Assembly (NCBI RefSeq): GCF_026168555.1
Contig: NZ_CP092471.1
Coordinates: 2,614,501 to 2,678,500 of the forward strand
Reading direction: 5' to 3'
Origin: Qipengyuania spongiae
Lineage (GTDB): Bacteria; Pseudomonadota; Alphaproteobacteria; Sphingomonadales; Sphingomonadaceae
Length of the DNA: 64,000 nucleotides
Program-made: the position numbers and the translations under genes
In this document: positions 16,925 through 26,140 of the stretch, in pieces
Numbering within the stretch: the first letter of the stretch is position 1
Layout of the letters: the number at the start of each line of letters is the position of its first letter
The notes under the pieces: model-generated
What the model was told of the DNA's origin: nothing
The model's input: only the letters and a program-made list of their open reading frames with translations
Database searches by the model: none

Positions 16925-17869
16925 TCAGCCCGCCATCTGGAGGAAACGTTCCTCGCGCATTTGGCGGAGGGCCTTTGTGTCCTTGCTGGTCAGCGTATCG
17001 AGCTCCTCGCCCAGCGCCACGGCCAGCGCTTCGGCCGCTGCGCCCTTGTCGCGATGCGCACCGCCGACCGGTTCGGAGACGATCCGGTCGATCACGCCGA
17101 GATCCTTCAGGTGCTGGGCCGTCACCTTCATCGCCTCCGCTGCATCGGGCGCCTTGTCGGCCGTGCGCCACAGGATCGAGGCACAACCTTCTGGCGAGAT
17201 CACCGAATAGACCGCATGTTCCAGCATCAGCACCCGCTCGGCACTGGCCAGCGCGACCGCGCCGCCTGATCCGCCCTCGCCCACGATCACGGCGACCATC
17301 GGCACGGGCAGAGCGAGGCAGGCCTCGGTCGCCCGCGCGATGGCTTCGGCCTGGCCGCGCTCCTCCGCCTCGACGCCGGGGAAAGCGCCCGAGGTGTCCA
17401 CCAGCGTCACCACCGGCAGGCCGAAGCGTCCGGCCATCTCCATCAGACGGATCGCCTTGCGATATCCTTCGGGCTTGCCCATGCCGAAATTGTGGCGGAC
17501 GCGGGTTTCGGTGTCGTGACCCTTCTCGTGCCCGATCAGCATCACCCGCCGGCCGTTCAGCCTTGCGAAGCCGCCGAGGATCGCCTGATCGTCCCCGAAA
17601 TTGCGATCGCCGCCGAGCGGCACGAATTCCTCGAACATCCGCTCGACATAGTCGCGGAAATGCGGACGCCCCGGATGGCGGGCCACCTGCGTCTTCTGCC
17701 AGGGCGTAAGCGTCGCGTAAGTCTGCTTCAGCAGGTCCGAACTCTTCGCCTCGAGGCGCTGAAGTTCGCTGGCGATGTCGACACCGTCGTCGTCCGACGA
17801 TTGCCGCAGCTCGGCGATCCGCTTTTCCAGTTCGGCGACGGGTTTCTCGAATTCGAGATAGGAAATCAT
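16925..17869 (-). CDS. accA: Acetyl-CoA carboxylase carboxyltransferase subunit alpha
   Basis: AccA is the alpha carboxyltransferase subunit that, with AccD, transfers CO2 from biotin to acetyl-CoA in fatty acid synthesis. The 314-residue protein begins with the typical YLEFEKPVAELEKRIAEL helix and contains HPGRPHFRDYV, FGDDQAILGG, GMGKPEGYRKAIRLM, the VDTSGAFPGVEAEERGQ active region and GEGGSGGAVALA. Length and motifs are normal. The start lies 10 bp after the xerD stop, so the two are probably cotranscribed. Confidence 0.97.
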   Translation of the reverse strand: MISYLEFEKPVAELEKRIAELRQSSDDDGVDIASELQRLEAKSSDLLKQTYATLTPWQKTQVARHPGRPHFRDYVERMFEEFVPLGGDRNFGDDQAILGGFARLNGRRVMLIGHEKGHDTETRVRHNFGMGKPEGYRKAIRLMEMAGRFGLPVVTLVDTSGAFPGVEAEERGQAEAIARATEACLALPVPMVAVIVGEGGSGGAVALASAERVLMLEHAVYSVISPEGCASILWRTADKAPDAAEAMKVTAQHLKDLGVIDRIVSEPVGGAHRDKGAAAEALAVALGEELDTLTSKDTKALRQMREERFLQMAG

Positions 17870-17879
17870 GGCGTTGCCG

Positions 17880-18755
17880 CTAGTCGCTCAACCGGGCGCG
17901 CGCAAGCGGATGGCGTTCATTGACCAGTCGCACCAGCCGCGCGGCATCGACATGGGTATAGATCTGCGTAGTCGCGATATCGGCATGGCCGAGCAGCGTC
18001 TGGAGCGCACGAAGGTCCGCCCCGCCCTCCAGTAGATGCGTCGCGAAGGCGTGACGGAGGACGTGCGGACTGACTTTTTCCGGCGGCAGATCGGTGCGGA
18101 CCGCCAGCTCCTTGAGGATCTGGTAGAGCCGAATGCGCGATAGATGGGCCTTGCCCGAAGGAAACAGGAAACGCGATTCCGGCGGACGCACTGCCATCCA
18201 GCGCGCGATCGCTTTTGCCGCGCGCTGGCTGATCGGCACCATGCGCGCCTGCCCGCCCTTGCCGGTAACTGTCAGAAAGGGTGCATCGCGCGGCACTGCG
18301 TTTACCGGCAGCGAAACCAGTTCGGTAGCGCGCAGGCCCGAACCGTATAGCAGTTCGAGCAAGGCGAGCTGGCGGAGCGCCAGCGGGCGGTCGGCCGTCG
18401 CCTCGGCCTCGCATCGCGCGAAGAGCTGTTCGATCTCCTCGTGCGAAAGGATCTTCGGCAGCGGGCGGCGCAGCGCCGGCCGCGGAAGAGCGGAACTCGG
18501 ATCGTCCTCGCGCAGCCCCTCGTCCGCCATGAAGGCATAGAACTGCCGCAGGGCCGAAATCTTGCGTGCGATCGTTGCAGGCGCGAGCTCGGCCCAAGCG
18601 CGCGGCAGGATCGACAGGTCCTCGCGACTGGCGCGGGCAAGTCCGCCCACGATCTCGTCCGCCTGTCCCAGGTCGCGGCGATAGGCGTCCAGCGTGTTGC
18701 GCGCCGCGCCGCGCTCCGCGGCGAGCATGGCGAGAAAATCTTCGATCGCGCTCAC
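17880..18755 (-). CDS. xerD: Site-specific tyrosine recombinase XerD
   Basis: XerD with XerC resolves chromosome dimers at dif during division. The 291-residue protein has an N-terminal SAM-like DNA-binding domain and a C-terminal catalytic domain with the full set of residues: Arg142 (GSGLRATEL), Lys166, His231 and Arg234 (HVLRHAFATHLLE), His257 (LGHADIATTQIYTHV) and the nucleophile Tyr266. The GTG at 18755 lies 2 bp after the upstream stop and gives the normal length; the open frame continues about 350 codons further inside the upstream gene and is a shadow there. Its place before accA is recalled from other alphaproteobacteria. Confidence 0.95.
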   Translation of the reverse strand: MSAIEDFLAMLAAERGAARNTLDAYRRDLGQADEIVGGLARASREDLSILPRAWAELAPATIARKISALRQFYAFMADEGLREDDPSSALPRPALRRPLPKILSHEEIEQLFARCEAEATADRPLALRQLALLELLYGSGLRATELVSLPVNAVPRDAPFLTVTGKGGQARMVPISQRAAKAIARWMAVRPPESRFLFPSGKAHLSRIRLYQILKELAVRTDLPPEKVSPHVLRHAFATHLLEGGADLRALQTLLGHADIATTQIYTHVDAARLVRLVNERHPLARARLSD

Positions 18756-18757
18756 TG

Positions 18758-20590
18758 TCAGGCGCGCGCTACTGCCTCTGCGGCGATCATCCGCGCTTCC
18801 GCCTTCATGCCCGTCGCCGAAAGCGCGCGGACGATGTGATAGAGATGGAGGGCCGTCATCCGGTCCCACGAATTGCCTTGCATCCCGAGCCCGGCGAGCA
18901 GTGCGACAAGCGTCGGATTGCCGGCCTGCGCAGCGGCATCGATCGCTCGCGTCCAGCGCGTCTGTCGCCTCAGGTCGATCCCAAGTTCCTCCGAATAGTC
19001 GCCGCCGTCGATCCGGTCGAGCCCGGCAAGCCCCGCAATCAGCATCCGCGACTTGGCCCGGCTCTCCGCATCGAGGAAGGTCGACACGTCGCCCCCGCCG
19101 ACAGAGCCGCCCTCGCCCGGCTGCGCGAAGGCGAGCAGCGCCCAGCCGAGGCTGCCATCCTCGACCACGCTCCGCCAGCGCAGCGCATCCTGTTCTAGTC
19201 CGGCGGTCAGCATCGAGGCTATCAGCGCGGCTGCATCCCCTTGGAACGCGGCGTCCGGCGTGAGCCTTGCCGCGGCATAGGCGGTGAGCACCTGGCGGCC
19301 GTAATCCGCGTCCCCGCCCCAGATCGCACGGATGGCGTCGAGCCGAGCGGAAGAACTGTTCGCGACATAGGCATCGCGCAGCCGCGCGGCGGTCGCTGCG
19401 GCGTCGCCTTCCTGCCCTTCCTCGGCGTATATTTGCGAATAGAGATCGACCATGGCCTGGCTCGACAGAATGCCCTCGGAAGCGGCAAGGTCCGCTCCAG
19501 CGACGCGTTGCGGCCCGGTGAGCGCGGGGATGATGGCGGCCGATCGCCGGTAATAGGGGCCGGCCGATCCGAGCAGAGCCTCGGGGACCTCTTCGCCAAG
19601 TGCATTGGCGAGAGCGAAGCGCCAAGGCGTCAGCTCCTCCACATTGTCCCACTCGATGGTGACCGCTCGCCGCCCCTGCCCCGCTGCCCCGGCGTAACGC
19701 TGGGCGAGCAGAGAGTCGATCCGCTCGACCGAGCCCGAATTCAGCGCGCGGCGCAGATCGTTCTGGGCACGGGTGCCGTCCCCGGCATAGGCATTGCAGA
19801 TCGCTGCGAGCATCCGCCACTGCCCCTCATCGCGGCTGTCGGCGAGGCGCACCGCCGGACAGGCTCCGACGATGTCCGCCGTGCCCAGATAAGCGGAAAT
19901 GGCGACGTCCGTCAGCGAATCGGAATAGTCCTGAGTATCGACGTTCTGAACCAGCGCGCGCGAGACGGCGAATTCGCCCATCGCGTTCAGCGCGCGGGCG
20001 CGAAGAGCGGCGAAATAGACGGGATTCATACCCTCCGGCGCCGCCAGGCGGCTTGCCAGCGTGCGCCGCAGCAGGATGTGCCCCCAGCGCGAAACCAACG
20101 GACCGTTCATTCCTGCCAGCGCCGCACGAACCAGCTGCGCGGGCTGCCGGGTGAGCGAGCCGGCAGGCATTCCCCCCTCGGACGATGCGATCACGCCGAT
20201 CCGTTCGGTCGAACGGCGCGCAGCGGGCGGTATGTCGAAGCGCGGACGCAGGCCGAGCCGCTCGTCGAGCTCGTCGGTCGAGAGCGATTCGAGCTCTTCC
20301 AGCGTCGGCAGATCCGCGAGATCGTCGCCCCCGGTCGACTCGGGGATCGGTGCCGCAGGCAGCGGCTGGACGACGGCCCCTCCGGTTCTCGGAGGCGTAG
20401 CGGGCCGCGCGGGCGTGGCCGTCGGGCCGGGTTGCGGCGCGCGCGTCGGCGCCGGGCTCGGCGCCGGTGTCGGGGTTGGAGCAGGCTGGTTGAACCCGGG
20501 CGGCAGCAGGTCGGTCGGGCGCTGCTGCGCCAGAGCCAGAGTCGATCCCAGCGCAAGGACGGCCGCGCCGCTCAGCATGATGGCGCGCAT
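18758..20590 (-). CDS. Exported helical-repeat-like protein, unknown function
   Basis: I do not recognise a named family. The 610-residue protein starts with a clear signal peptide (MLSGAAVLALGSTLALAQ) followed by a Pro/Ala/Thr-rich linker (about residues 30-85) and an acidic segment. The remaining 480 residues are Ala-rich helices with recurring patterns such as ARALNAMGEFAVSRAL and GNPTLVALLAGLGMQG, suggesting a TPR- or Sel1-like solenoid in the periplasm. It starts one base inside the stop of a 71-residue membrane protein (TGATG) and is followed 2 bp later by xerD. The arrangement suggests a conserved sphingomonad envelope protein. Confidence 0.8.
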   Translation of the reverse strand: MRAIMLSGAAVLALGSTLALAQQRPTDLLPPGFNQPAPTPTPAPSPAPTRAPQPGPTATPARPATPPRTGGAVVQPLPAAPIPESTGGDDLADLPTLEELESLSTDELDERLGLRPRFDIPPAARRSTERIGVIASSEGGMPAGSLTRQPAQLVRAALAGMNGPLVSRWGHILLRRTLASRLAAPEGMNPVYFAALRARALNAMGEFAVSRALVQNVDTQDYSDSLTDVAISAYLGTADIVGACPAVRLADSRDEGQWRMLAAICNAYAGDGTRAQNDLRRALNSGSVERIDSLLAQRYAGAAGQGRRAVTIEWDNVEELTPWRFALANALGEEVPEALLGSAGPYYRRSAAIIPALTGPQRVAGADLAASEGILSSQAMVDLYSQIYAEEGQEGDAAATAARLRDAYVANSSSARLDAIRAIWGGDADYGRQVLTAYAAARLTPDAAFQGDAAALIASMLTAGLEQDALRWRSVVEDGSLGWALLAFAQPGEGGSVGGGDVSTFLDAESRAKSRMLIAGLAGLDRIDGGDYSEELGIDLRRQTRWTRAIDAAAQAGNPTLVALLAGLGMQGNSWDRMTALHLYHIVRALSATGMKAEARMIAAEAVARA

Positions 20591-20805
20591 CAGCTTGTTC
20601 CTTCGGGTGCGGTTGTGGTTGCGGTGTTCGAGGCTGTCGCGTTCGCTTTTTCCGGCAGAGCGACCTCCTGCTCGATCGGATGCAGCGCTTCCTCCCCGCC
20701 GTCGAACCAGGCGAGGAACAGGATCGCGAGAAGAACCAGCGCCAGCGTTATCACGACCCGCCTGCCACGTATTACCCTGTCGATTGCCTGCATCCGGTTT
20801 GCCAT
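20590..20805 (-). CDS. Small single-span membrane protein
   Basis: This 71-residue protein has a basic N-terminus, one transmembrane helix (VVITLALVLLAILFLAWF, about residues 17-34) and an acidic to Thr-rich tail that would face the periplasm. No family is recognised. Its stop overlaps the start of the exported 610-residue protein (TGATG), so the two are translationally coupled and likely work together. It diverges from aroK with only 39 bp between starts. Confidence 0.75.
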   Translation of the reverse strand: MANRMQAIDRVIRGRRVVITLALVLLAILFLAWFDGGEEALHPIEQEVALPEKANATASNTATTTAPEGTS

Positions 20806-20844
20806 GCTTGCCTGCCCGTTAGCCCATCTCTACGCCCTGCGGCA

Positions 20845-21417
20845 ATGACCCAAGCGCGCAGCCTTGCCAGCAATCCTCCCGACATAGCCGGGATCGCAGC
20901 GCGGCTGGACCGGCCGATCGTGCTGGTGGGATTGATGGGGACCGGCAAATCGACAGTCGGCCGGCGGCTCGCCGCGCTGCTGGGCACGGGCTTCGTCGAC
21001 ACCGACGAGGAGATCGAGCGCGCCGCTGCCCGCTCCGTTTCGGAGATCTTCGCCCAGTTCGGCGAGCTCCATTTCCGCGATGGCGAGCGCCGCGTAATCG
21101 CCCGTCTTCTCAGGGAGCGGCACGGAGTCGTGGCGACCGGCGGCGGAGCTTTCGTCGATCCGGCTACACGCGCTCTCGTCCTCGACCGAGCGATCGCCAT
21201 TTGGCTCGATTGCGACATCGACACGCTGGTTGAACGCACCGCAAGGCGCAATTCACGGCCCTTGCTTCGCCGCGGCGATCCGCGCGCAATACTGACCACT
21301 CTCCATGCCGAACGCGCGCCCCTCTATGCTCAAGCGCATTGCCGGGTTGTCACCAACGATGCGCCGCACCATGCGACGGCGCTGCGAATCATCGAGGCGC
21401 TTCGAACATGTCTGTGA
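20845..21417 (+). CDS. aroK: Shikimate kinase
   Basis: AroK phosphorylates shikimate with ATP in the aromatic amino acid pathway. The 190-residue protein shows the Walker A loop GLMGTGKSTVGRRLA, the FVDTDEEIERAA substrate region, FRDGERRV and VVATGGGAFVDP with the shikimate-binding GGG, and RPLLRRGDP in the lid. The ATG at 20845 gives the normal alphaproteobacterial length; longer frames run into the divergent small membrane protein. The last 10 bp overlap aroB in another frame, so the pair is coupled. Confidence 0.96.
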   Translation: MTQARSLASNPPDIAGIAARLDRPIVLVGLMGTGKSTVGRRLAALLGTGFVDTDEEIERAAARSVSEIFAQFGELHFRDGERRVIARLLRERHGVVATGGGAFVDPATRALVLDRAIAIWLDCDIDTLVERTARRNSRPLLRRGDPRAILTTLHAERAPLYAQAHCRVVTNDAPHHATALRIIEALRTCL

Positions 21418-22517
21418 TTCCGGTCGAACTCGGCGGCAGAAGCTACGATGTCCACGTGGGGCGCGGCCTTCTCGAAACGCTGGCGACCATCGGCTCGGGA
21501 CTGAAGAAGAACCGCGCCGTGCCGCTGGTGGCCGATTCGAATGCTCTCGCCCATCACGGCGCGCGGCTGATCGGGGGGCTGGAAAGCGCCGGCCACAGGG
21601 TCGCGATCCACGAGATTTCCGGGGGCGAGGCGGCGAAGAGCTGGTCGCAGCTCGAAAGGCTGACCGATTGGCTGCTGGCGCAGGGTGTCGAGCGCGGGGA
21701 CCGCGTGCTGGCGCTCGGCGGCGGCGTGGTCGGCGACCTCACCGGCTTAGCCTGCGCGATCCTGAAGCGCGGCACCGGCTTCATCCAGCTTCCCACCACG
21801 CTGCTCGCGCAGGTCGACAGCTCGGTCGGCGGCAAGACCGCGATCAACACCTCGGCGGGCAAGAATCTCGTCGGCGCCTTTCACCAGCCCTCGCTGGTTC
21901 TAGCCGATCTCGACACGCTCGCTACGCTGCCACCACGCGAATTGCGCGCTGGCTATGCCGAGGTGCTGAAATACGGCGTGCTGGGTGATCCGGCGTTCTT
22001 CAACTGGCTGTCGGACGATGGCGCGGCCGTGCTGTCCCTCGATCCGGAGGCGCTCGAACATGCGATCTCAACCAGCATCGCCGCCAAGGCCCGCATCGTC
22101 GCCAAGGACGAGCGCGAGACCAGCGGGCGGCGCGCGCTCCTCAATCTCGGCCATACGTTCGGCCATGCGCTGGAAGCGGCGACCGGATTTTCGGACCGTC
22201 TGCTGCATGGCGAGGCGGTGGCGCTCGGCATGGTGCTGGCGGCGCGCTATTCCGCCCGGCGCAATCACCTCTCGCTGGACGACGCCGATCGGGTGACGCG
22301 CGTCGTGGCCTCGGCCGGATTGCCGACGGAAATTTCCGCGCTCGGGCTCGATTGCGACGGCAGCGCGCTGACAGCGCACATGCTGCACGACAAGAAGATG
22401 AAGAGCGGCACGCTCCCCTTCATCCTGCTGCGCGGTATCGGCGAGGCGTATCTTGCGCGGGACGTCGATCTGGCGGACGTCGCCCAGTTCCTCGACGGCC
22501 AGTCGCAGGCGCACTAG
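21408..22517 (+). CDS. aroB: 3-dehydroquinate synthase
   Basis: AroB cyclises DAHP to 3-dehydroquinate with NAD and a divalent metal. The 369-residue protein has the NAD-binding ALGGGVVGDLTGLAC, the LPTTLLAQVDSSVGGKTAIN core and metal ligands in GYAEVLKYG, LNLGHTFGHALE and LLHGEAVALGM. The ATG at 21408 lies inside aroK and gives the expected N-terminus (MSVIPVELGGRSYDVHVG). It ends in a CTAG tetranucleotide that also forms the stop of the convergent DUF421 gene. Confidence 0.97.
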   Translation: MSVIPVELGGRSYDVHVGRGLLETLATIGSGLKKNRAVPLVADSNALAHHGARLIGGLESAGHRVAIHEISGGEAAKSWSQLERLTDWLLAQGVERGDRVLALGGGVVGDLTGLACAILKRGTGFIQLPTTLLAQVDSSVGGKTAINTSAGKNLVGAFHQPSLVLADLDTLATLPPRELRAGYAEVLKYGVLGDPAFFNWLSDDGAAVLSLDPEALEHAISTSIAAKARIVAKDERETSGRRALLNLGHTFGHALEAATGFSDRLLHGEAVALGMVLAARYSARRNHLSLDDADRVTRVVASAGLPTEISALGLDCDGSALTAHMLHDKKMKSGTLPFILLRGIGEAYLARDVDLADVAQFLDGQSQAH

Positions 22518-23053
22518 CCGTCGTTTTCGGGGCCGACGATCAAGGTCCGCAGCGCGCTTTCATCGCCAGCCAGATCTTCGGAAATGACCGACAGCGTCCC
22601 GTCGGATTCGAGCACGACATAGGCGATCATCGAACGGTCGCCGAAACCGCGCATCCGGATGGCGATGTCGACCTCGACCTCGGTCACCCTTTCGCTCAAC
22701 ATCGCCTCCGCATCCAGTTCGCCGTGTCGCAGCAGAATTTGCGGGGCGGAACGGATGTATCTTCGCCAGGGTTCGAAACTGACCGCCGTCTTGGCCACGA
22801 CCCATTGCATCCCTACCAGCATCACGGTCGCCACCAGCCCTTCGGCGAGCGCCACCTCGTCGTTCAGCAAGATGTTCGCCAGTGTCGATCCGAGCGCGAC
22901 TGTCACGATAAAATCGAAGACGTGCAATTTCGACAGAGCGTGCTTGCCTGCGATCCGCAGCACCAGCACCATGCTGCCATAGGCAAATATTGCGGCCACC
23001 ACGGTTCGGGCGAGCCCCGGCCCGCTGTTGAAGAAGACCTGCATCATGTCCAT
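22514..23053 (-). CDS. DUF421/YetF-type membrane protein
   Basis: This 179-residue protein has two to three N-terminal membrane helices (about residues 10-75, including VVAAIFAYGSMVLVLRIAGKHALSKLHVFDFIVTVALGS), then a soluble C-terminal domain with APQILLRHGELD. That layout matches the YetF/DUF421 family. The function of the family is not established to my knowledge. The stop shares the CTAG with the aroB stop, so the genes converge with a 4-bp overlap. Confidence 0.85.
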   Translation of the reverse strand: MDMMQVFFNSGPGLARTVVAAIFAYGSMVLVLRIAGKHALSKLHVFDFIVTVALGSTLANILLNDEVALAEGLVATVMLVGMQWVVAKTAVSFEPWRRYIRSAPQILLRHGELDAEAMLSERVTEVEVDIAIRMRGFGDRSMIAYVVLESDGTLSVISEDLAGDESALRTLIVGPENDG

Positions 23054-23142
23054 TGAGAAAACCGCTCGCGGCGCCGTTCCGGCTGTTCAGGAATTCGAAC
23101 GCTGCCGATCAAGATCGGTTCAAGATGCGACCAAGCGTCCGT

Positions 23143-23514
23143 TCAGAACAGCCGCGATCCGTTGGGTACGGGGCTGTCGGGCGCAAACAGCACCACTTCA
23201 CCCGCTCCGTCGGCGAAACCCAGTGTCAGCACCTCGGACATCGCCGGGCCGATCTGGCGCGGCGGAAAGTTCACTACTGCCGCCACCTGCCGCCCCACAA
23301 GCTCCTCCGGTGAGTAATTCGCCGCAATCTGCGCGCAGCTCTTCTTCTCGCCGATGACCTTGCCGAAATCGATCCGCAGGCGATAGCTCGGCTTGCGCGC
23401 CTCGGGAAATTCCTCCGCCGCAATGATCGTGCCGACGCGGATATCGCTGCGCAGAAACGTGGCGAAATCGATCTCTTCCGCCGCCGGAGCGTCTGGCGAA
23501 TGGTGGACATGCAT
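23143..23514 (-). CDS. csaA: CsaA-like tRNA-binding domain protein
   Basis: This protein of about 123 residues is a stand-alone OB-fold tRNA-binding domain: FLRSDIRVGTIIAAEEFPEARKPSYRLRIDFG, then KKSCAQIAANYSPEELVGRQVAAVVNFPPRQIGPAMSEVLTLGF. This is the pattern of CsaA, described as an export-related chaperone or tRNA-binding factor. The ATG at 23514 (MHVHHS) is preferred over a GTG four codons earlier. It lies 34 bp downstream of pccA on the same strand but has no evident metabolic link with it. Confidence 0.88.
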   Translation of the reverse strand: MHVHHSPDAPAAEEIDFATFLRSDIRVGTIIAAEEFPEARKPSYRLRIDFGKVIGEKKSCAQIAANYSPEELVGRQVAAVVNFPPRQIGPAMSEVLTLGFADGAGEVVLFAPDSPVPNGSRLF

Positions 23515-23548
23515 CAGGCCGGACACCCGAAAGATCGATTGCGATCGG

Positions 23549-25615
23549 TCATTCGAGCTCGAGGATCACCTCGTCCACGGCCAGGCTGTCGCCCTCGCCC
23601 GCATTGATCTTGGCGACCGTCGCTTCCTTTTCCGCGCGCAGGATGTTTTCCATCTTCATCGCTTCGACCGTGGCGAGCGGCTGACCCGGCTGGACCGCGT
23701 CGCCCTCGGCCACGTGCAGCTTCACCAAAAGGCCGGGCATCGGGCAGATCAGGAGCTTGGAAAGATCCGGCGGTTCCTTCTCGATCATGTAGCTGGCAAG
23801 ATCGGCGATCCGGCTCTGGAGAATACGCAGCGTATGGGTGGCCCCGCGCGTGGTGATCGCATAGCCCGTGCGGGTCGGCTTGAGCTTCAGGCCGTAGGTC
23901 GCGACCGGGTCGGCTTCATCATCGGCGTCGGTTTCGAACAGGTCGACCTCGACGAAACGACCGCCTGGCGTGTAGCTCAGCGCCACCGTCACCGGTTCGC
24001 CGTCGACCGTGACCGAATCCTCTTCCAGCCGCACCTGATGCGTGGTCGAGTTTTCCGCGCGCTCTCCGATCCGGATGGTCCAGTCGCCCGGCGCGTAGAA
24101 TTCCTCGTCCAGCTTCTGGTCGATTCGCCGCGCGCGGTCGGCATCGGCGGTGGCGATCACGCCGCCGACCGCCGCCAGCACCCGTGTGAGTTTTTCGTCC
24201 AGCGGCGCGCCCTCGAAGCCCTCGGGGTATTCCTCCGCGATGAAGCCGGTGGTGAGTTCGCCCGAACGGAAGCGCGGATGCTGCATGATGGCGCTGAGGA
24301 AATCGACATTGTGGCCGAGCCCTTCGAGCCGGAAGGCATCGAGCGCCTGCACCTGAAGATCGGCCGCCTCGTCCCGGGTCTCACCCCAGGTGATCAGCTT
24401 GGCGATCATCGGATCGTAATGGATCGAGACCTCGCCGCCCTCGAACACGCCGTCGTCGACCCGGATGCCGCCGACGCCCCTGCGCCCGTTCTCGCTGCCA
24501 TCGTCGGCCCACGGTTCGACAGGCGAATCGTATTCGACCAGCCGTCCGATGCTTGGCAGGAAGCCGCGATAGGGATCCTCGGCATAGACGCGGTTCTCGA
24601 TCGCCCAACCATCGATCTTCACGTCATCTTGCGTCATCCCGAGCTTCTCGCCCGCGGCGACGCGGATCATCTGCTCGACCAGATCGACGCCGGTGATCGC
24701 CTCGGTCACCGGGTGTTCGACCTGAAGGCGGGTGTTCATCTCGAGGAAGTAGAAGCTCTCCCCGGTCGTGTCCGCCCCGCTGACGATCAGTTCGACCGTG
24801 CCGGCACTGTGATAGTCGACCGCGCGGGCAAGCGCCACACACTGCTCGCCCATCGCCTTGCGCATGGCGGGCGTGACGAAAGGCGATGGCGCTTCCTCGA
24901 CCACCTTCTGGTGGCGGCGCTGGATCGAGCATTCGCGCTCGTTGAGGTAGAGAATGGTCCCGTGCTTGTCGCCGAGGATCTGTATCTCGATATGGCGCGG
25001 GTCCTCGATGAACTTCTCGATGAAGACGCGGTCGTCGCCGAAGCTGTTGAGACCCTCACGCTTGACGCTCTCGAAGCCCTCGCGGACGTCCTTCTCGCTC
25101 CAGGCGAGGCGCATGCCCTTGCCGCCGCCGCCTGCGCTGGCCTTCATCATCACCGGATATCCGATCTCGTTGGAGATTTTCACCGCATGTTCGGTATCGT
25201 CGATCTCGCCGACATGGCCCGGGACGACGTTGACGCCCGCCTCCATCGCCAGCTTCTTGCTCTCGATCTTGTCACCCATCGCGGCGATCGCCCCGGCCGG
25301 CGGCCCGATGAAGGCGATCCCCGCCTCCTCCAGCGCCTCGACGAAGCTCGCCCGTTCGGAGAGGAAGCCATATCCCGGATGGACCGCCTCCGCGCCCGTC
25401 TCCTTGCAAGCGGCGATGATCTTGTCGGCGACGAGATAACTTTCCGCAGCCGGAGCCGGGCCGATATTCACCGCCTCGTCCGCCATCCGCACGAAAGGCG
25501 CACGGGCGTCGGCATCGGAATAGACCGCGACCGTGGCGATACCCATGCGCTTGGCAGTGGTGATCACGCGGCAGGCGATTTCGCCGCGATTGGCGATGAG
25601 TATCTTATTGAACAT
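23549..25615 (-). CDS. pccA: Propionyl-CoA carboxylase biotin-containing subunit alpha
   Basis: PccA carboxylates its biotin with bicarbonate and ATP; PccB then transfers the carboxyl group to propionyl-CoA. The 688-residue protein has the biotin carboxylase start MFNKILIANRGEIACRVI, the ATP-grasp loop KASAGGGGKGMRLAW, HPGYGFLSE, FLEMNTRLQVEHPVTE, a middle PccA-type domain, and a C-terminal biotinyl domain with EAMKMEN, where Lys654 is the biotin site. The ATG shares one base with the stop of the upstream LprI-like gene (TGATG). It belongs with pccB, mce, mcm and bioB in one strand-wise cluster. Confidence 0.96.
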   Translation of the reverse strand: MFNKILIANRGEIACRVITTAKRMGIATVAVYSDADARAPFVRMADEAVNIGPAPAAESYLVADKIIAACKETGAEAVHPGYGFLSERASFVEALEEAGIAFIGPPAGAIAAMGDKIESKKLAMEAGVNVVPGHVGEIDDTEHAVKISNEIGYPVMMKASAGGGGKGMRLAWSEKDVREGFESVKREGLNSFGDDRVFIEKFIEDPRHIEIQILGDKHGTILYLNERECSIQRRHQKVVEEAPSPFVTPAMRKAMGEQCVALARAVDYHSAGTVELIVSGADTTGESFYFLEMNTRLQVEHPVTEAITGVDLVEQMIRVAAGEKLGMTQDDVKIDGWAIENRVYAEDPYRGFLPSIGRLVEYDSPVEPWADDGSENGRRGVGGIRVDDGVFEGGEVSIHYDPMIAKLITWGETRDEAADLQVQALDAFRLEGLGHNVDFLSAIMQHPRFRSGELTTGFIAEEYPEGFEGAPLDEKLTRVLAAVGGVIATADADRARRIDQKLDEEFYAPGDWTIRIGERAENSTTHQVRLEEDSVTVDGEPVTVALSYTPGGRFVEVDLFETDADDEADPVATYGLKLKPTRTGYAITTRGATHTLRILQSRIADLASYMIEKEPPDLSKLLICPMPGLLVKLHVAEGDAVQPGQPLATVEAMKMENILRAEKEATVAKINAGEGDSLAVDEVILELE

Positions 25616-26010
25616 CAGTTTTCCCAGATGAGATTCTTCAGTTGCGCCGTACGGGCGCGGGTCAGTTTGGCAAGGCAGGTCGCCCTTTCGAGCGGCTGCA
25701 TGCTCCCGCCGGCGTAGCGCCCGCCTTCGAGCACGCACTGGCGGTCGCGGAAGGTGAGCCAGGCGCGCTGCGATGCCCGAAGTGCCGCGACATAGCCGAA
25801 GCCGCCGCTCCGCGACGTGTTCGCATCGTCCCGCTTCTGCATGGAGGCCAGCGTCTTCTTCCACTGGGTGTTCATGGTATCGTCGGCAGCCTCGTATTCA
25901 CGTGCGGCGCAGATGTTCATGTCCGTCTGTGTGATGGCGTCCGTACAATCGACGGCGCGCTGCGGGGCCTGTGCGGCAGCCTGCATCAGCAGCAATGCGG
26001 TGAGGATCAT
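25615..26010 (-). CDS. LprI-like DUF1311 exported protein
   Basis: This 131-residue protein starts with a short hydrophobic segment that could be a signal peptide and contains CTDAITQTDMNICAAREYEAADDTMN and a late RASQRAWLTFRDRQCVLEGGRYAGGSMQP. Both are the hallmark of the LprI N-terminal (DUF1311) family, with four conserved cysteines. LprI of mycobacteria inhibits lysozyme; most bacterial members are unassigned. It is coupled by a 1-bp stop/start overlap to pccA, an unexpected partner for a secreted protein. Confidence 0.85.
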   Translation of the reverse strand: MILTALLLMQAAAQAPQRAVDCTDAITQTDMNICAAREYEAADDTMNTQWKKTLASMQKRDDANTSRSGGFGYVAALRASQRAWLTFRDRQCVLEGGRYAGGSMQPLERATCLAKLTRARTAQLKNLIWEN

Positions 26011-26140
26011 GGTTCGGCTCCTTCAGCGATCGAACCGGCATAGCCGATTGGGCAGAGAGCGTAAGCCCCCGGTCCGCGCCTCCGACCATCGACCACGATG
26101 CGCGGCCCCGCCTGTGTGACGCGATCGAATGCTTGTCCGT

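Noticed and set aside
18756..19820. N-terminal extension of xerD to about 646 codons
   Set aside because: The extra part lies wholly inside the exported 610-residue gene in another frame; XerD has a normal length from the GTG at 18755.
23393..25717. 774-codon plus-strand frame opposite pccA
   Set aside because: It mirrors the pccA frame; residues are rich in H, D, R and A with no recognisable motif, while the minus strand encodes all PccA motifs.
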